Shown here piece by piece: positions 46,740-58,699 of a stretch of DNA of 64,000 nt. Numbering within the stretch: the first letter of the stretch is position 1; each line of letters opens with the position of its first letter. The position numbers were made by a program, and so were the translations under genes. A model generated the notes under the pieces. It searched no databases. It saw only the letters and a list, made by a program, of their open reading frames with translations, and was not told where the DNA came from. Source of the DNA: Nymphaea colorata (taxonomy: Eukaryota > Streptophyta > Magnoliopsida > Nymphaeales > Nymphaeaceae); NCBI RefSeq assembly GCF_008831285.2, contig NC_045146.1:22213703-22277702 (forward strand), given 5' to 3'.

Positions 46740-47344
46740 TGTTTATTGATGTTACTGCAGGTGTTGTGTTTCGGATGGTGCCTCTGAATTTGCCGTATGA
46801 ATCATATAATATTTTGTCTATACGCTCTAAGCTTTCACCACTAACACCCAAAGGGACATCCAAAAAAAAAAAGAAAAAAGACCACCATGTCAATAAATTT
46901 TTCGACTTGGACGCTGAGAAAAGATTCTACCGCTTGTGCCTCTTTCCCCTGGTTGTTCTGCTATGATAATGGCCTGATATGACCTTTTTGCGGCGAATGC
47001 ACTGGCAATGCTGAGTCTCGTATAACTAAATTTTCGAATCCGGGAATCACAAGAAGGAAAAGAAAAACTCCCACTCCCCCTGCTCCAAATCTTTTACACT
47101 GATTGTTGCAAACTAAATGAAGAAGAATCGCAACTGATGAGGTGCACAATTTTTTTTGGCTCAACTGATCCTTTTTATGCTACATCAGATTCTTTCCAGG
47201 GCCAGTTGAGTTTATGCAAATTTTGTTTGAGCAGCAAACGGTTTGTTATGAACTTTAGGCGGAGATCCGGAGTCAGTAGTCTGCCGTTTCTCCTGGCTTT
47301 TGAAGGCTGTGTTGTTACCAACACCAGTGGGGAAGAAAACGTCG
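46740..47344. other. Convergent intergenic spacer
   Basis: This lies between the 3' ends of the armadillo gene and the dehydratase-like gene. It contains only short chance frames and an A-rich patch near 46860. Probably 3' untranslated sequence of both genes. Confidence 0.6.
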
Positions 47345-48445
47345 TCAACTGAGATCATAAATTTTCGAATCTACTGGGTAGCAGCCCAGGATTCTGCTGA
47401 ATTTGGAGAACGCGGAGATCTCGGCGATGGCATCCTTCACCTTCGGATCCTCTGTGGTACCTTCAAAATCAACGTAGAAAGCATGCTGAAATTCGTCGGC
47501 TGAGCCCTTATGGACGTCTAATATTCTAACACGCTCTGCTTCAAAGTTATTCACTTCCAATTTCGCAAGGTTGATTTTTCGTGAGGAGAACACCGAGAGC
47601 ACCCGCAGCAATGGCTGCAAGCCACCTTCATGAGCAACGACCATGCTCGTCTTTAGAGTCCCTACCTTCTTGATCTTCTCTGGTTGCTTGGACAGGATCA
47701 GGAACCTTGTCACGTTCCATGATTCGTCCTGTACATCTTGTGCAAGAACTTGAAGGTGGTAAAGATCAGCAGCTCGAGGGCTGGCTATGGCAGCTGTGTC
47801 GAGCATGTGCTCTGAGAGCAGCAACTCTACAGCCCCTGCAGTATCATCGACTGCTTCCCGTGAGGCAGTCAGACCAAGGCGAGCAAGGCCTTGGCCACAG
47901 TGGGCCAGTGCCAGCGGATGGCTAATTACCCTCTTCACCTCCCCCTTTCTCACACCTGGTATTGCCAGTAAGCAGTAATGGACGAACAGGTTGATCTCCT
48001 GTGTGATGTGCAGGTTCCTTTCTAGCAACAGCTCATAGTTCCGGACCTTGTTTCCTTCCATGGTGCTTTCCACGGACATGACGGCGCGATCTGCTTGCCC
48101 TTTCTCGACGGCCTCAATGGCTCCAGCTATGGACCTGCATGGGACAGGGATGCAGTCCAGGCAGGAAACCATGGCCGCAGCCTCACTGTATGAGCCGGCA
48201 ACTCCTTGGTAAGCAATCCTAAGCCCTGCACTCTCTTGCTGACGGGCCATATCGGATTTCGATATGATTTCTTTCAGTTCTGCATGGCCGAGCGAGCTGA
48301 AGTAGCCGTGCAGGCTGCTGAGCGTGCTTCTGCTTCGTGAAGCAGAAATGGAGTACCAGATCCTCTCCATAAGATTGGACGATGGTACCTGAAATCTCTC
48401 ATTTTTTGGAAGTTTGCTCGACATGATGGGCATTTGGAGAGCCAT
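47345..48445 (-). CDS. Divergent arogenate/prephenate dehydratase-like protein
   Basis: Encodes 366 residues without introns. The family dehydrates and decarboxylates arogenate to phenylalanine (or prephenate to phenylpyruvate) in plastids. Residues 1-70 are Ser/Arg-rich and could be a plastid targeting region. Residues ~74-250 are the catalytic (PDT) domain: G-V-A-G-S-Y-S-E at 81-88, the region corresponding to V-E-N-S reads V-E-S-T (125-128), and the catalytic T-R-F is kept at 246-248. About 264-357 is the ACT regulatory domain, but the canonical E-S-R-P that contacts phenylalanine is replaced (L-E-V-N-N at 296-300). Catalysis may persist while feedback inhibition is altered, or it may be a neofunctionalised paralogue. 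No stop or frameshift interrupts it, so it looks selected rather than dead. I recognise the family confidently but not an orthologue. Confidence 0.88.
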   Translation of the reverse strand: MALQMPIMSSKLPKNERFQVPSSNLMERIWYSISASRSRSTLSSLHGYFSSLGHAELKEIISKSDMARQQESAGLRIAYQGVAGSYSEAAAMVSCLDCIPVPCRSIAGAIEAVEKGQADRAVMSVESTMEGNKVRNYELLLERNLHITQEINLFVHYCLLAIPGVRKGEVKRVISHPLALAHCGQGLARLGLTASREAVDDTAGAVELLLSEHMLDTAAIASPRAADLYHLQVLAQDVQDESWNVTRFLILSKQPEKIKKVGTLKTSMVVAHEGGLQPLLRVLSVFSSRKINLAKLEVNNFEAERVRILDVHKGSADEFQHAFYVDFEGTTEDPKVKDAIAEISAFSKFSRILGCYPVDSKIYDLS

Positions 48446-48524
48446 GGTGAAGCTCAGAGGATCACCAGATCTAATTCTCCACCAGCTACACCTCCACGGG
48501 AACTCCCTATCAGGAATGCTATTG

Positions 48525-48545
48525 ATCAGACATATATAACAGAAA
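48525..48545 (-). promoter_or_regulatory. TATA box of the dehydratase-like gene
   Basis: CATATATAAC at 48531-48540 reads GTTATATATG on the minus strand, about 90 bases upstream of the start codon. This is an appropriate distance for a TATA box with a short leader. Confidence 0.5.
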
Positions 48546-49674
48546 CAGGGGGCAGGGCCTCAATTATTGGGGTAGAAACTTTGAACAGTTTCCTTTAAGG
48601 CTTGTAAACTTAAATACTCGGGTTTAAACTGCTTGATATTTAGTATCAGTACTTGTCTAATGGATTTTTTGTTTCACGTATTATTTATCCTATTTGTTTG
48701 ATTTCTTGGAACTTTTATTTGGGGTATTGAGAACTTGATAGGCGCAAAATTTCTCCCAACAGGGTACTAAAGTTCCATATTAACACCAAAAATTCTGACA
48801 TTAAAGTTCAGTGTTTGTCTGCAGCTGAAACTTTCCATTAAAATTTGAACTAGAGTTTCAGCTCTACAGTTCCTTGTATTCAAATGGGCTCTTAGTAAAC
48901 ACGGTTAAGTATGCTGCCCGGCACCGAGTAAACATGCCGTATGGGAGATGAGTTCTTTTGACGTGGAAAAATCTGTGGCCTGTCATTGGGAGAAGTTCTA
49001 GATTTGCTTTCCCATTTGAAACTTGCCCAATGCCCATGGCGCATGCAGTTAGCCCACCATGTCTTTGAACAAAAGTTGGAAGACAACTGTCCCTCTAACT
49101 GAATTTCAGGAAGGAAAAAGGTATATGGCACGCTGTGGATTCTTCTGCAATAAATTTCTGAAAGTTCTTTGGAGTTTGGTAGTCGGCTGCTGTCTGTAGA
49201 TGTTCTTTTGGGGGAATTGCTACTTCTTTGGCCTATCTTCTAGGAGTGTTTTTCTTGGGGAGGGACAACTTTTCTTGTTTTCAAGTCAGTGTTCGAACCA
49301 ACATCGAGATTTGCTGTCGGATTCTTGCTATCTTTTGTTCAATTTTGGTGGCACAAAGGCCTCAGTCTGTTTGTCGTTCTTATTCATATACTTTCTTGGC
49401 TGTGTACCAAAACAAAGGTAAGAAAAAAAAAAAATGGCCCAGAGTTGACGAAGGAGAATTTCCTCTTGTGGGCTTCCTGTTTGACAAACGGGAGAAATCT
49501 TTTACTGTCTTGGAGGCAAAGCAAGCGCGTCCAAGTCGTGGAGAAAATTCCCGTTTGGTTCTGACGGTTAGGGAGGGGATCACGTGGTCACTTGTCGAAC
49601 CTTCTAGAAACTCACTTGGGGTTGGTCGCTCACGTAGCATGGACTGTTAGATGATTGTCCCTCTCTATCTCTCT

Positions 49675-49678
<4 letters not shown>

Positions 49679-49732
<54 letters not shown>
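49679..49732. repeat. (TA)27 microsatellite
   Basis: An uninterrupted TA run of about 54 bases preceded by a short CT-rich stretch, the same arrangement as at 5849-5935. Confidence 0.95.
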
Positions 49733-49736
<4 letters not shown>

Positions 49737-51163
49737 GACATTTTTGAGAATTTAGGGTCTGATATATGTATATCTAACATAATGACATTGCTTTTTTATT
49801 CGGGATAACTTGAAAGCGTCAACAAATTAGGTGGATTGGAATTCAATAGCTTTAATAATTCCTGGTTGTGAGGCTGCAACTTATAAGAAAGGATACTTCA
49901 TCAATGTAAAGTTAATGAAAGAAAATTTATCAAAAAACTTTTTTGCTTGTTCCTATGTATTAAAGGCCTTGATGCTTATGCTCTTTTTAAAGGCCAAATT
50001 ATTTCCTTTGGAGGCAACAATAAGAAGAAGGAATTGTGAAGCTCGTTTAACTTAGGAATTGCGAAGAGTCCTCAGCTGAAGACCCAGCATCAAATCCCAC
50101 CACCGCCAGTTTTAAGATGGAATTGTTGAGGGCGGTCAAGTGAAGGAAGGCTCTGAATCAAATCCCAGCACTGGCACTCTCTCTACATGAATGAGTTCAT
50201 CTTTAGTGGAAACTGTGGATGTTATGATCTCTTTTGTTTATCAAATCCATGAATCTCTACTGGGGAAATAAGGGTTTGACTTCAAATCCATAGGTCAAAC
50301 AAAAATCGAAATCCCTGTTGAAACACATCAAATCTAAGATCTAAAGCCTAATATCACAGTATTCCTTGCCAATCAAAAGCAAAAGAAAAAAGGAGAAAAT
50401 AATATGGTATTTTCAAAGCAGACAGTCTTTATCAGCTACCAATTCTGTGTGCCAAGAAGTTTTTTAAGGAGAACAAAAGGGCAGAAGGATAATGCACGTG
50501 GGAAAGTTAGGAAAAGCCTTTGATCCGCCATTCTTGATCGGTGCATCATGAACAGTGACGTCCTTTCCTTGCAACTTAGCTAACGGTCACATTTGGAAGG
50601 GAAGATGAGCTGCTACGCTGATCATGACTCGCTACTCCGTTTTATAGAAGTTAATGCAATCCAACCCTCGGTGGATTGGTGGGAATCCGCAGTTTGGGTG
50701 TTGGAAAAGTTTTCCATGGTGGAAACGGAAAGCATGTTTCACTCTCAGCTAATCGCTAAATTATTCCTTACCAACATTAGCTCACCTAGCAAGTAACTTA
50801 TGAAAGTGAAAGTGAAACACGTAAAGGTTCTTCCTCTATAAGGCAGGCAAAAGATGAAAACCAATGTATCGTTTGTTTCTTTTCTTGAGAAAATGGAAAT
50901 TTCAATTCATGTTGTCGCCGACCAGGAATAACCAAAGTACAAGACAGGCATAAGATGGATACAGAAATAGCAACAGTTCACAGCCTCTTGATAAGATGTC
51001 GATAGCATATCTCATGGTTGTTGGCATGCACACAGTAGAAGCATTGAGGATTTGACACACCAGCTTGGGTCAGTGGCTGGTAAATCGCTGGTTGTTAGTT
51101 TAAGTGGCATGTGTCTCAATTCCGTGTGCAAACCGACACAACCTTGGCCCCTCATAAACCTTC

Positions 51164-51628
51164 TTGTAACAGCCCCTACAATTTAGTCATATATTGAAAA
51201 TGGTAGGAGATCTTCAAAAGTTTATAAAAGGAGTTATTAAAGTGGTTATTTGTTGTGGTTCCTACTTTTTTTGGAGTTAGAGCGAAAACTATTAGGGAGT
51301 AGGTTGAGATTTGCTTGACCAGAGGAATGCGTTTAAGAGTGGGTCAAGTAGTAACAATGATATCAAAATATAGTTCAACACTCAGACCTGGGTTCTCATT
51401 TGCATAAACGTGTGTGCCTTAAACGGGATGTAGTGTAACACTCCAAAAAAAAGTTCAGTAATGTATTAAAGATTGTGAGAGATCTTGAAAGTCTTATAAG
51501 AGAGGTTGTTAAAGTGATTAATTATACTGGTTTCTAACCTTTTTGAGGTTGAAATCGAAATTATTAAGGGGTGGGTTAAGATCTTCCAGATCAGGAACCC
51601 GAATTCGAGAGCGGGTTGGATTGTTACA
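51164..51628 (+). mobile_element. TRIM (miniature LTR retrotransposon) with 5-bp target duplication
   Basis: Two direct terminal repeats, 51164-51356 (193 bp) and 51434-51628 (195 bp), both begin TGTAACA. They end GTAACA and TTACA, so each has TG...CA termini. They share 'gagatctt.aaa', 'gttattaaagtg' and 'gggt.aag' words but are clearly diverged. The internal region is only 77 bp. One base after the first repeat, TGATATCAAAAT (51358-51369) resembles the initiator-Met-tRNA primer binding site TGGTATCAGAGC with three changes. The pentamer CTTCT flanks both sides (51159-51163, 51629-51633). There is no coding capacity, as expected for a TRIM. Repeat divergence points to an old insertion. Confidence 0.75.
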
Positions 51629-52019
51629 CTTCTTGTTACGAGCCACCCAAAAGTTCCATCCAACGCTGAAGCAAAACAAGCCCAAGTTGGGCTTGGTTCA
51701 CATGTTGTTTGTTCTAAGGTTCAGTTTATATGGACTAGTCTTGTAGTCAGACTTGCATGCTTTCAACTGAGCTCTGCAGAACTTCAACTGCCATGAAATT
51801 GGTTGTGGTTCATTTTGACAAACTTTACTAGACCTAAGGGCGGAACTAAGGGGCAGGTAGAATGCATCTCTGACCCTCTTCCTTATGCCCCCTCCCCCAC
51901 CCATTGAAGAGAGAGTTTTGTACGTCGTTTTATGTATGTAACGAGCTGTATGCCGGATGTAAACCCTACTATCAACATATACATTTACTTTTATGCCCAA
52001 ACGTTGCATATGCATGTAT

Positions 52020-52350
52020 ATGCGATAACAAATATGGATGAAATAACAAATAAGTATAAAATAATATTTATAAGATAACAAAAGATTTATGAGATAATGC
52101 AATAACAGAAATGTATGAGATAACATTAAATATAAGTATGGAATAACATATATGAGAAAATAAAAGATTTAAGAGATAATGAGTTAAGAGACGGATGTGT
52201 GAGATAATACTAAACATAAGTACGAGATAATATTTATGAGATAATAAAATATTATGAAATAATAAAATAATGAATGAATGTGTAAGTGCTAAAACATAAG
52301 TATGAGTTCATGTTTATGAAATAATAAAATGCCTATGAGATAATGCTATG
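52020..52350. repeat. AT-rich minisatellite, four units of about 82 bp
   Basis: Degenerate units begin near 52020, 52101, 52183 and 52273. Each has the order 'gta.gagataa', 'taaa.ataagta.g', 'atatttatgagataa.aaaa' and 'ttatgagataatg'. The short words GAGATAA and ATAAGTA recur many times. No coding capacity. Confidence 0.65.
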
Positions 52351-52741
52351 AGCGGTGCATAAAATGAAAACATTCTTTTACTGCTTAAAAGGGTATATTG
52401 GTCACAACGATATGTATATATGAACTGACAAATTTTACCTTTATTGAATCTCCAAATCTTCTTTTTGCGGTTTACTTTTTTTGTCCATACAAAAGGTTTC
52501 TTTTTTTATTCAGCATGGATATTTTTTTTTATTATTAGAATGACATAAGAAATTACATACCGAGGAGTGACACATGTAGCAACTTCACACACGGTGGCCC
52601 TTGGGAAACAAAATTTTAATGTGACCCCTATAAAACTTTTGAGATATTTTGGTGGACCAAAAGAAATTTTATTTCCCCTCCCCCTCTTGTCTCTTTTGAA
52701 ATGAAATGTTGTTGTTGGGTAGCCTCACCTAACTCGAATAC

Positions 52742-52895
52742 CTGATTTGAATTGTAATGATGTGTGGGACATTGGTCCCCGTTCAGTTTCAACTTTATGA
52801 AACACTTTATACTAGCAACTACTTGGGCTACTTTGATTTGAATTGTAATGCTCTCTGGGACGTTGGTCCTTGTGCAACACTTTATACTTGACATT
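52742..52895. repeat. Imperfect tandem duplication
   Basis: 'gatttgaattgtaatg' followed by 'tgggac.ttggtcc' and 'aacactttatact' occurs twice, about 92 bases apart. The second copy lacks about a dozen bases in the middle. Confidence 0.65.
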
Positions 52896-53334
52896 ACATT
52901 AAATCATAACTTTAATTAAGAAAAGATGGCAAATGTATATGTATTTAACTAGGCATTCAAGTTGGAAACTTATTTATTTAAAGACAATGATCACAAAGGC
53001 AATATAATACACATACCTAAAATTTAGAAGCCAGTCATCCGTGTGAATTGTGCTTAACCCGGACAAATATTCCATGTCAGCCTAATTGGGTCGAGCTTCG
53101 ATCAGATCTAAAGGGATGAATCCAGATGCAGTCCTTGATCCATGTCAGGTTGAACAGTTTTAATGGACGCACATTATATTAATGTCGGATAGGCCTCAGG
53201 TCCGAGATGTATCCATAAGGTGTGTGTGTGTTCGCTGGCCTTATGGATGTTCGAAGCTTGGATGCATGCCACGGCGATCAAGGATGTCCCTTTCACTCTT
53301 GCTTTTTTTTTTTTCAAATTTAGATCCTGACGTT

Positions 53335-53391
53335 TCTCTCTCTTTCTCTCTCTCTCTCTCTCTTTATCTATCTATCTATCTATCTATCTAT
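53335..53391. repeat. Compound (CT)n-(ATCT)n microsatellite
   Basis: A CT run (53335-53363) passes into about seven ATCT units (53364-53391) and a short TA tail. Confidence 0.95.
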
Positions 53392-54077
53392 ATATATTTG
53401 AAATTAGGGGTGTCGCTATAAAGACGCCCTCAAGGTTCCACCACCGCCTTTTGAACATGTATCTAAAATCTACACGTGAAGTCCGCCACTGCGGTCCATG
53501 CAGCCTTGATATGTGGATTTCAACATTCTCACACATATGTAAAATTTGTAGATCTCAACTCTCAACTACTTAATTGGTTAGACTATAGTCAAGACGCGTT
53601 TTTTTTCGAAGAAAATGTCATAAATTAAATGACCGTTTAAAACTAAAAAAACTTTTTTTAATGTTAAAAATGCTTTTAAAACACGTTTTTTTCATCTTTT
53701 TTTTTATTTTTTATGCCAAACAGTTTTTTTTTTATTTTTTATTTGTTGAAAATCTACTTATCTTTTGATGTTTGTTTTATTAGTTTCTCACTTATTTTAT
53801 TTTTCTCTTATTTTTAGTTTTTTAAAAAATTTAAAAGTTTATTGTTCTTTTTTTCAAGTTCACCATATTATATCTAAGAAAAACCTCGCTGTTTAAAACT
53901 CTGAAACATTATTTGTGACTATGGTTAGAACATTCTATATTAGCGGATATCTAATAAACATAATCAAAGTTTTTTTTTTCATTTTTGTGTTTCAAAGATG
54001 GAAAAAGAAAGCTTTTATATATAACTAATTGCGAACCTAATCAAAAGTTGAGAAACAACTGCGTCCTTTTTGTTAAC

Positions 54078-54157
54078 CAGGGATGGAGCCAAAGGGGCGC
54101 CGGTGCCTCCCCCAACCCCCCTTTTAAACTAAAAGTGATCCTAGCTCCGCCCTTGTT
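54078..54157 (-). repeat. Degenerate dispersed repeat, fragment
   Basis: 'ggatggagccaaaggggc' at the left and 'ctagctccgccctt' at the right match the C-rich end of the dispersed family of the first 6 kb, in reverse orientation and truncated. Confidence 0.4.
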
Positions 54158-55003
54158 ATTAACTATCAAAATTGTTAGGTGCCCTTTTAATAATATTAAG
54201 ATCTATGTACTGTATGCATTTTTTTTATTGCCACTAAAATTTTGGATGTTTTTTTTCTCAATTTTCCTCAAAAAGTAGGCCACCTTTGTACAACACCTTA
54301 TTACAAATAATTCATATAATATAACAAAATATACCATGGCTAACATATTTATCAGCTATTATCTTTAAAGCAAATGATAGGCTACTAAAAAACTCATCTA
54401 AGGATGCATAAGAAGGTGTGTTTTGGGAGATCCTTAGTTTAAACAAGTTGAATATCTTAATAATAAAATCCATACTACATGTTAAAAACCATAGATTTAA
54501 AGTTAAATGGAGAGAGGTCATCAATAAGAGGTAGGTCTATGATCATACCAGATCCTTTGGATATGGCTGCTCTGGATTTGGTAGAGAGGCTGTTAATACA
54601 CAGCTCCATTGGATCTCTGACCTGCACAATGCTGTTATCGTTGGTATGGTTTCCTGTCACTTTGCTTATTCATATGGCATATAAGACGATACACATTGAT
54701 AAATATCGGCTCGTGTGCTCCTTTTTTATCTTTTGAATTAAAAAATAATCTAAAATAATTCAAATTGATTGACGAAAAATGAGATAAACTGATGTTGGCC
54801 CTGTATTGTATCGGCAAGTGCCCAATATAACACATATGGACTGGTACAAGCTGACGTTAACAACATTTAGACTCAAGGGCAAAGCTAAACACTGGAGTGT
54901 GAATGTGGGCAACTGCTAGGGGCTGACCTGTGTTGGACTTGGGAAGTATATGAATAGGTTTCGTGTATAACGTTTCTTACATATCCAACTTAGCTTTGTT
55001 GCT

Positions 55004-55077
55004 ATTTAACATACTTTGATTGTATATAAAACTATGAAATATTTAACATACTTTGATTGTATATAAAACTATGAAAA
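55004..55077. repeat. 37-bp near-perfect tandem duplication
   Basis: Two adjacent copies of a 37-base unit beginning ATTTAACATACTTTGATTG, at 55004-55040 and 55041-55077, differ only at the end. This indicates a recent local duplication. Confidence 0.9.
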
Positions 55078-56053
55078 AGATTAAGTATCATATCATTTTA
55101 CATCAAAATTTAACTTTTTTAAACTTTAAGATTTTATTTTTGTGCCAATGTGTTAATTATGTGTCTTTCATGTGAGGGAAAGGTTAACAACCCACCACTT
55201 GAAAAAGAGGTTCGAAGGTCTCATCATTTTCAGGCATTTGGGGTTTTGGACTGTGTCAATGCCTAGTGAGCAGCGAGACCCTTCAACACTAGAGAACACC
55301 GCATCTTTTCCAGCGAAAGGAATAACAGCAATAGAAATCTAATCAGGAACTTGCTGTCTACATATCTCAACCAAACCAACTATGCCACGGCCATTGAATC
55401 ATTATGTGGTTTTGTTATTTGCCCAAATGTTTCTTGAATTTTAAATTGTTGTGGGTATAGTCTCCTTGGGATCTGATACTGCACTGGGGAGCACAAATGT
55501 GTCCGAAAACCGATTAGATACGGCAGAAACTGAACAATTTTCATTCGATCAACTATAAACCAAAGAGAGGTTCAAATCAGATTAATTGTTCTAATCTTGG
55601 ATGAATATCCCCATCTGATGGTTAGCGTTTAAATACTGAGACCACTTGATATGAGAGAGAGAGAAAGAGATGCAGATTCTTAGCTTTGAAGCGTGCACGG
55701 AACACGGTGGCGAGGCCCACTTTGAGATTCATAAAACAGCAAGCAAGGGCTTAGATTCGAAGAATCCATTTGCAAGTAAGACGATGACATCTTTCTTAAT
55801 TGAATGAATCTCTTCTGCGGGTCCCCATGTGACGAACGACGACCTCCTTCAATCATTTGCCGAAAGAACCCAAGCTCGAAAGCAATAAGAAAGAATCCTG
55901 GCAATCAAATGTAAGCAGAACAAATGGGGAGTGCGTATTTCTTCTTCTTTTCATGTCGCTAAATCCTACCTGACATGGTTCTCGATTAATTCGTTCTCTC
56001 CACCTGGAAGTAACGATTGCAACTGATGGTTCTTTATTGGGCTCCCAATAACC

Positions 56054-58352
56054 ATGATTGATTCGGAAAAGAACTGGCTGGCGATTATTATTGGCTTTGG
56101 GATTGCTTTGGCGTTCATCGTGTCTGTAGGAGCTCGATTGATCTGCAGGACAATCGAGGCACGGATGGAGCAGCAGAGAAGTTTGCAACGAAGTGTGGAG
56201 TTGGTAAATATAGTTCCTGATTTGGCTTCTTCGTTTTGGTTTACTTCGCTTATTTTGGTCTGCAACTGATTATGAGATTCAAATTAGGCCATATATCAAG
56301 GGCAATGCGCTTCTTGGTCCCTTGTGCTTCTCCTCGCCACCTAAGCATGGTCCTGATGTTTGCTTTTTCTTTCAACTTCCGAACGCCCTTTATGGGAGTT
56401 GATCTGAGTTCATGACGTCATTAACAGTAGTTATTGCTATTTGGAGGAGGATTGTTTCCTAGTCGATTTCTTTTAGCTAAGCTGTAATTGTAACCTGTTT
56501 GTTGCAAGGAGTTTGATTTGCCTCCTGCTTCATATTCTTCAAGGTGGCAGAAGCTTTTACAAAAAATCTTGCATAAGTTGCTCGGAGAAAATAAGCAAAA
56601 CCAGGCGTGGTTCTGATAAATCATACTTTTGGTTGGTTAGGTCCACATGTCCTCTTGAGTAGTATTTTTACTTGTAAAAGGCTTTTCCGGTTCATATTTT
56701 GGGTCTTGGACTTCTCCTCTAATGCTGCAGTTGTTGACTAATGGTAAAAGGCCAAAGAGAATCCTATGCTGTAATGAGAAATATAGAGCTTTCTTCTGTA
56801 ACGAGGACACACAAGGAGAATTCTGTGGAAGTTGGTCGCTACTTGCCTATATAACATTATAACGTCTATTTCACGAAGTTGATTTTTTGGCAGTTTTCCT
56901 TTGCTTTTGTGGAGAGTTTCTTTCTTTAAGATAAGTAAGATAAGTTTGTTCTTTCTTTTCTTGATCTGTTTTTCGTGCTCCTCTGCTTCTATCCAGTCTT
57001 TCGTTTCGCAGGCTTCTGGTGTTGGTGGTGCCTATGTGAGATTTTAGAGTATTTGGGATTTAACTCAACGTATCTTATGATGTGTTCATTATACGAGAAA
57101 AATCTCTTCAGAGTTTTTAGTTTCTTCCCGGCAACTAAGAGAGGAGCATGTATCACAATATAAATGCAGGATGCCGGCCGATTTTGTTTACCTGGCAAAA
57201 TAGATTTGATGAAGACGTACATAAATAACTAGATCCTGTTCTTCCTCCAATAATTCCTTTTTCACCTTACTGTTGAGAATACTTTCTTTTTATGATTCAG
57301 TCTTTCTGATTAATGTGTAGCGTGATTTTTGTGTATTCTTTGGTTTTGAGAGCCGTCACTATCTCCAAATTAATCGTAATCCAAAACCTTGTCAACAGAG
57401 GAGTACTGTTCATGAAGTGGAACAAATTGTTATTACAACTGTTCCTACAACCAAGTTCAACAGTGATGATTTCTCTTCTGAAGAAGATGCCCAGTAAGTG
57501 TTTTTTTTTCTCTTTTTTTGTTTACGCTAGATACTTTCTTCAGGTTTGTTTTCTGGTCTCTTTGTCGTCTTTAAGATGAGGCATCTAGAGCCCCTCTGTC
57601 AGTTCTCGAAGAGAGCAAGCTTGCTTCATTGATTGTCTAATTAATTCCGTTCACTGATCAGGTTAACTAAATGCTTTCAATCATCATCTTGTCACATGCA
57701 CATGCAAGGCCATAAGCATGACTCTTTCTACCCATTTTAAGGGGTTGAGTTTGCAGCAGTGAAACAGTAGATTCCATGATATACCCTCATTAATGAACAC
57801 ACACGTCATTAGGATTTAGGAGTTTATGCTTGCTGGTTTGCAGCACGTTACGGACTAACAGCGAAAAAGAAAAGAAAATCTACCCGCACAACCATCCGGT
57901 TTCTTTCATATAGACAGTAAGAAAGTGAACAATCTATACTGCTGAAATAGAAAAGTTCCATTCATTCCGCTTGTTTTTTTTTTTTGCTGCATATTCAGTA
58001 ACCTGTGCAGTTTTCCAAGTAAACACAATGAATCAGTAATTAGACAGCTGAAGGCTATAAAATACTCAAGTATTCTCCGTCTTATCTGTTTCTTATAAAT
58101 ATCTCCTGCATCAGGTGTTCCATCTGTTTAGGAGAGTACCAAGAAAGGGACATTTTGAGGTTTATGCCAAAATGTGGCCATGCATTCCACGTCATGTGCA
58201 TTGACAGGTGGATATTGAAGCAGCGAACTTGTCCCATCTGCCGTTTATCGCTGCAGGACATTTATGATGTGCAGGATTCAACATTTCCAAGATTGGATAT
58301 GGCTATCCATGCAGAAACTCCACCCACACAACTACAATTGCTAGGAGCTTAG
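56054..58352 (+). CDS. Small membrane-anchored RING-H2 protein (ATL-like E3 ligase)
   Basis: Encodes 160 residues in three exons: 56054-56203, 57399-57493 and 58115-58352, all GT-AG and in frame. An N-terminal hydrophobic segment (about residues 8-30) would anchor it in a membrane. The RING-H2 domain begins at Cys82: C-x2-C-x15-C-x1-H-x2-H-x2-C-x10-C-x2-C, the pattern that binds two zinc ions and recruits an E2. The conserved Trp before the last Cys pair is present (D-R-W). One transmembrane helix followed by RING-H2 fits the ATL family of ubiquitin ligases. The GLD motif usual between them is only weakly recognisable (H-E-V-E-Q-I-V in exon 2), and the C-terminal tail is short. Substrate unknown. 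Confidence 0.85.
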
Positions 58353-58699
58353 AGCAGGATGGATGCTAACTGGCAATCATTTGATTTTAATGTTTGGAGC
58401 CAGGGGATATAAGTAGCACCGACGAAGATGGCAAGTGCTTTGGTTCTGATATAACGTACGCATACTATACTCGATGTGGAGTTATTATGATGTAAGAACT
58501 GTAGATCTTACTGTACAGTTACTTATTAGTGTCTGACCAATTGGATGTTTGGGGTGGATTCTATTTGCAGTCAAGGTGAACATGATGTGACCAGCAGATT
58601 CTGTAAATCTATACAGTTGTTGATTTGTTATTTAGAAAACTAAAACTTCTGATAGAAAAAGTAAGGAAATTTCATGGCCACCTCTTTGTACTGAATTTT

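Larger units (their letters stand above)
48550..56050. other. Repeat-rich intergenic region
   Basis: No gene is recognised. The region contains a long TA microsatellite, a TRIM retrotransposon, an ~82-bp minisatellite, short tandem duplications at 52.7 and 55.0 kb, CT/ATCT microsatellites at 53.3 kb and a fragment of the GGGGCC-ended repeat. A 140-codon plus-strand frame at 49228-49650 overlaps a minus-strand frame; its second half has a mixed, protein-like composition but no domain I can name. Confidence 0.6.

Noticed and set aside
50060-50180. Two 'tcaaatccca' B-box-like words
   Set aside because: No matching A boxes at proper spacing; probably a decayed repeat, not a tRNA gene.
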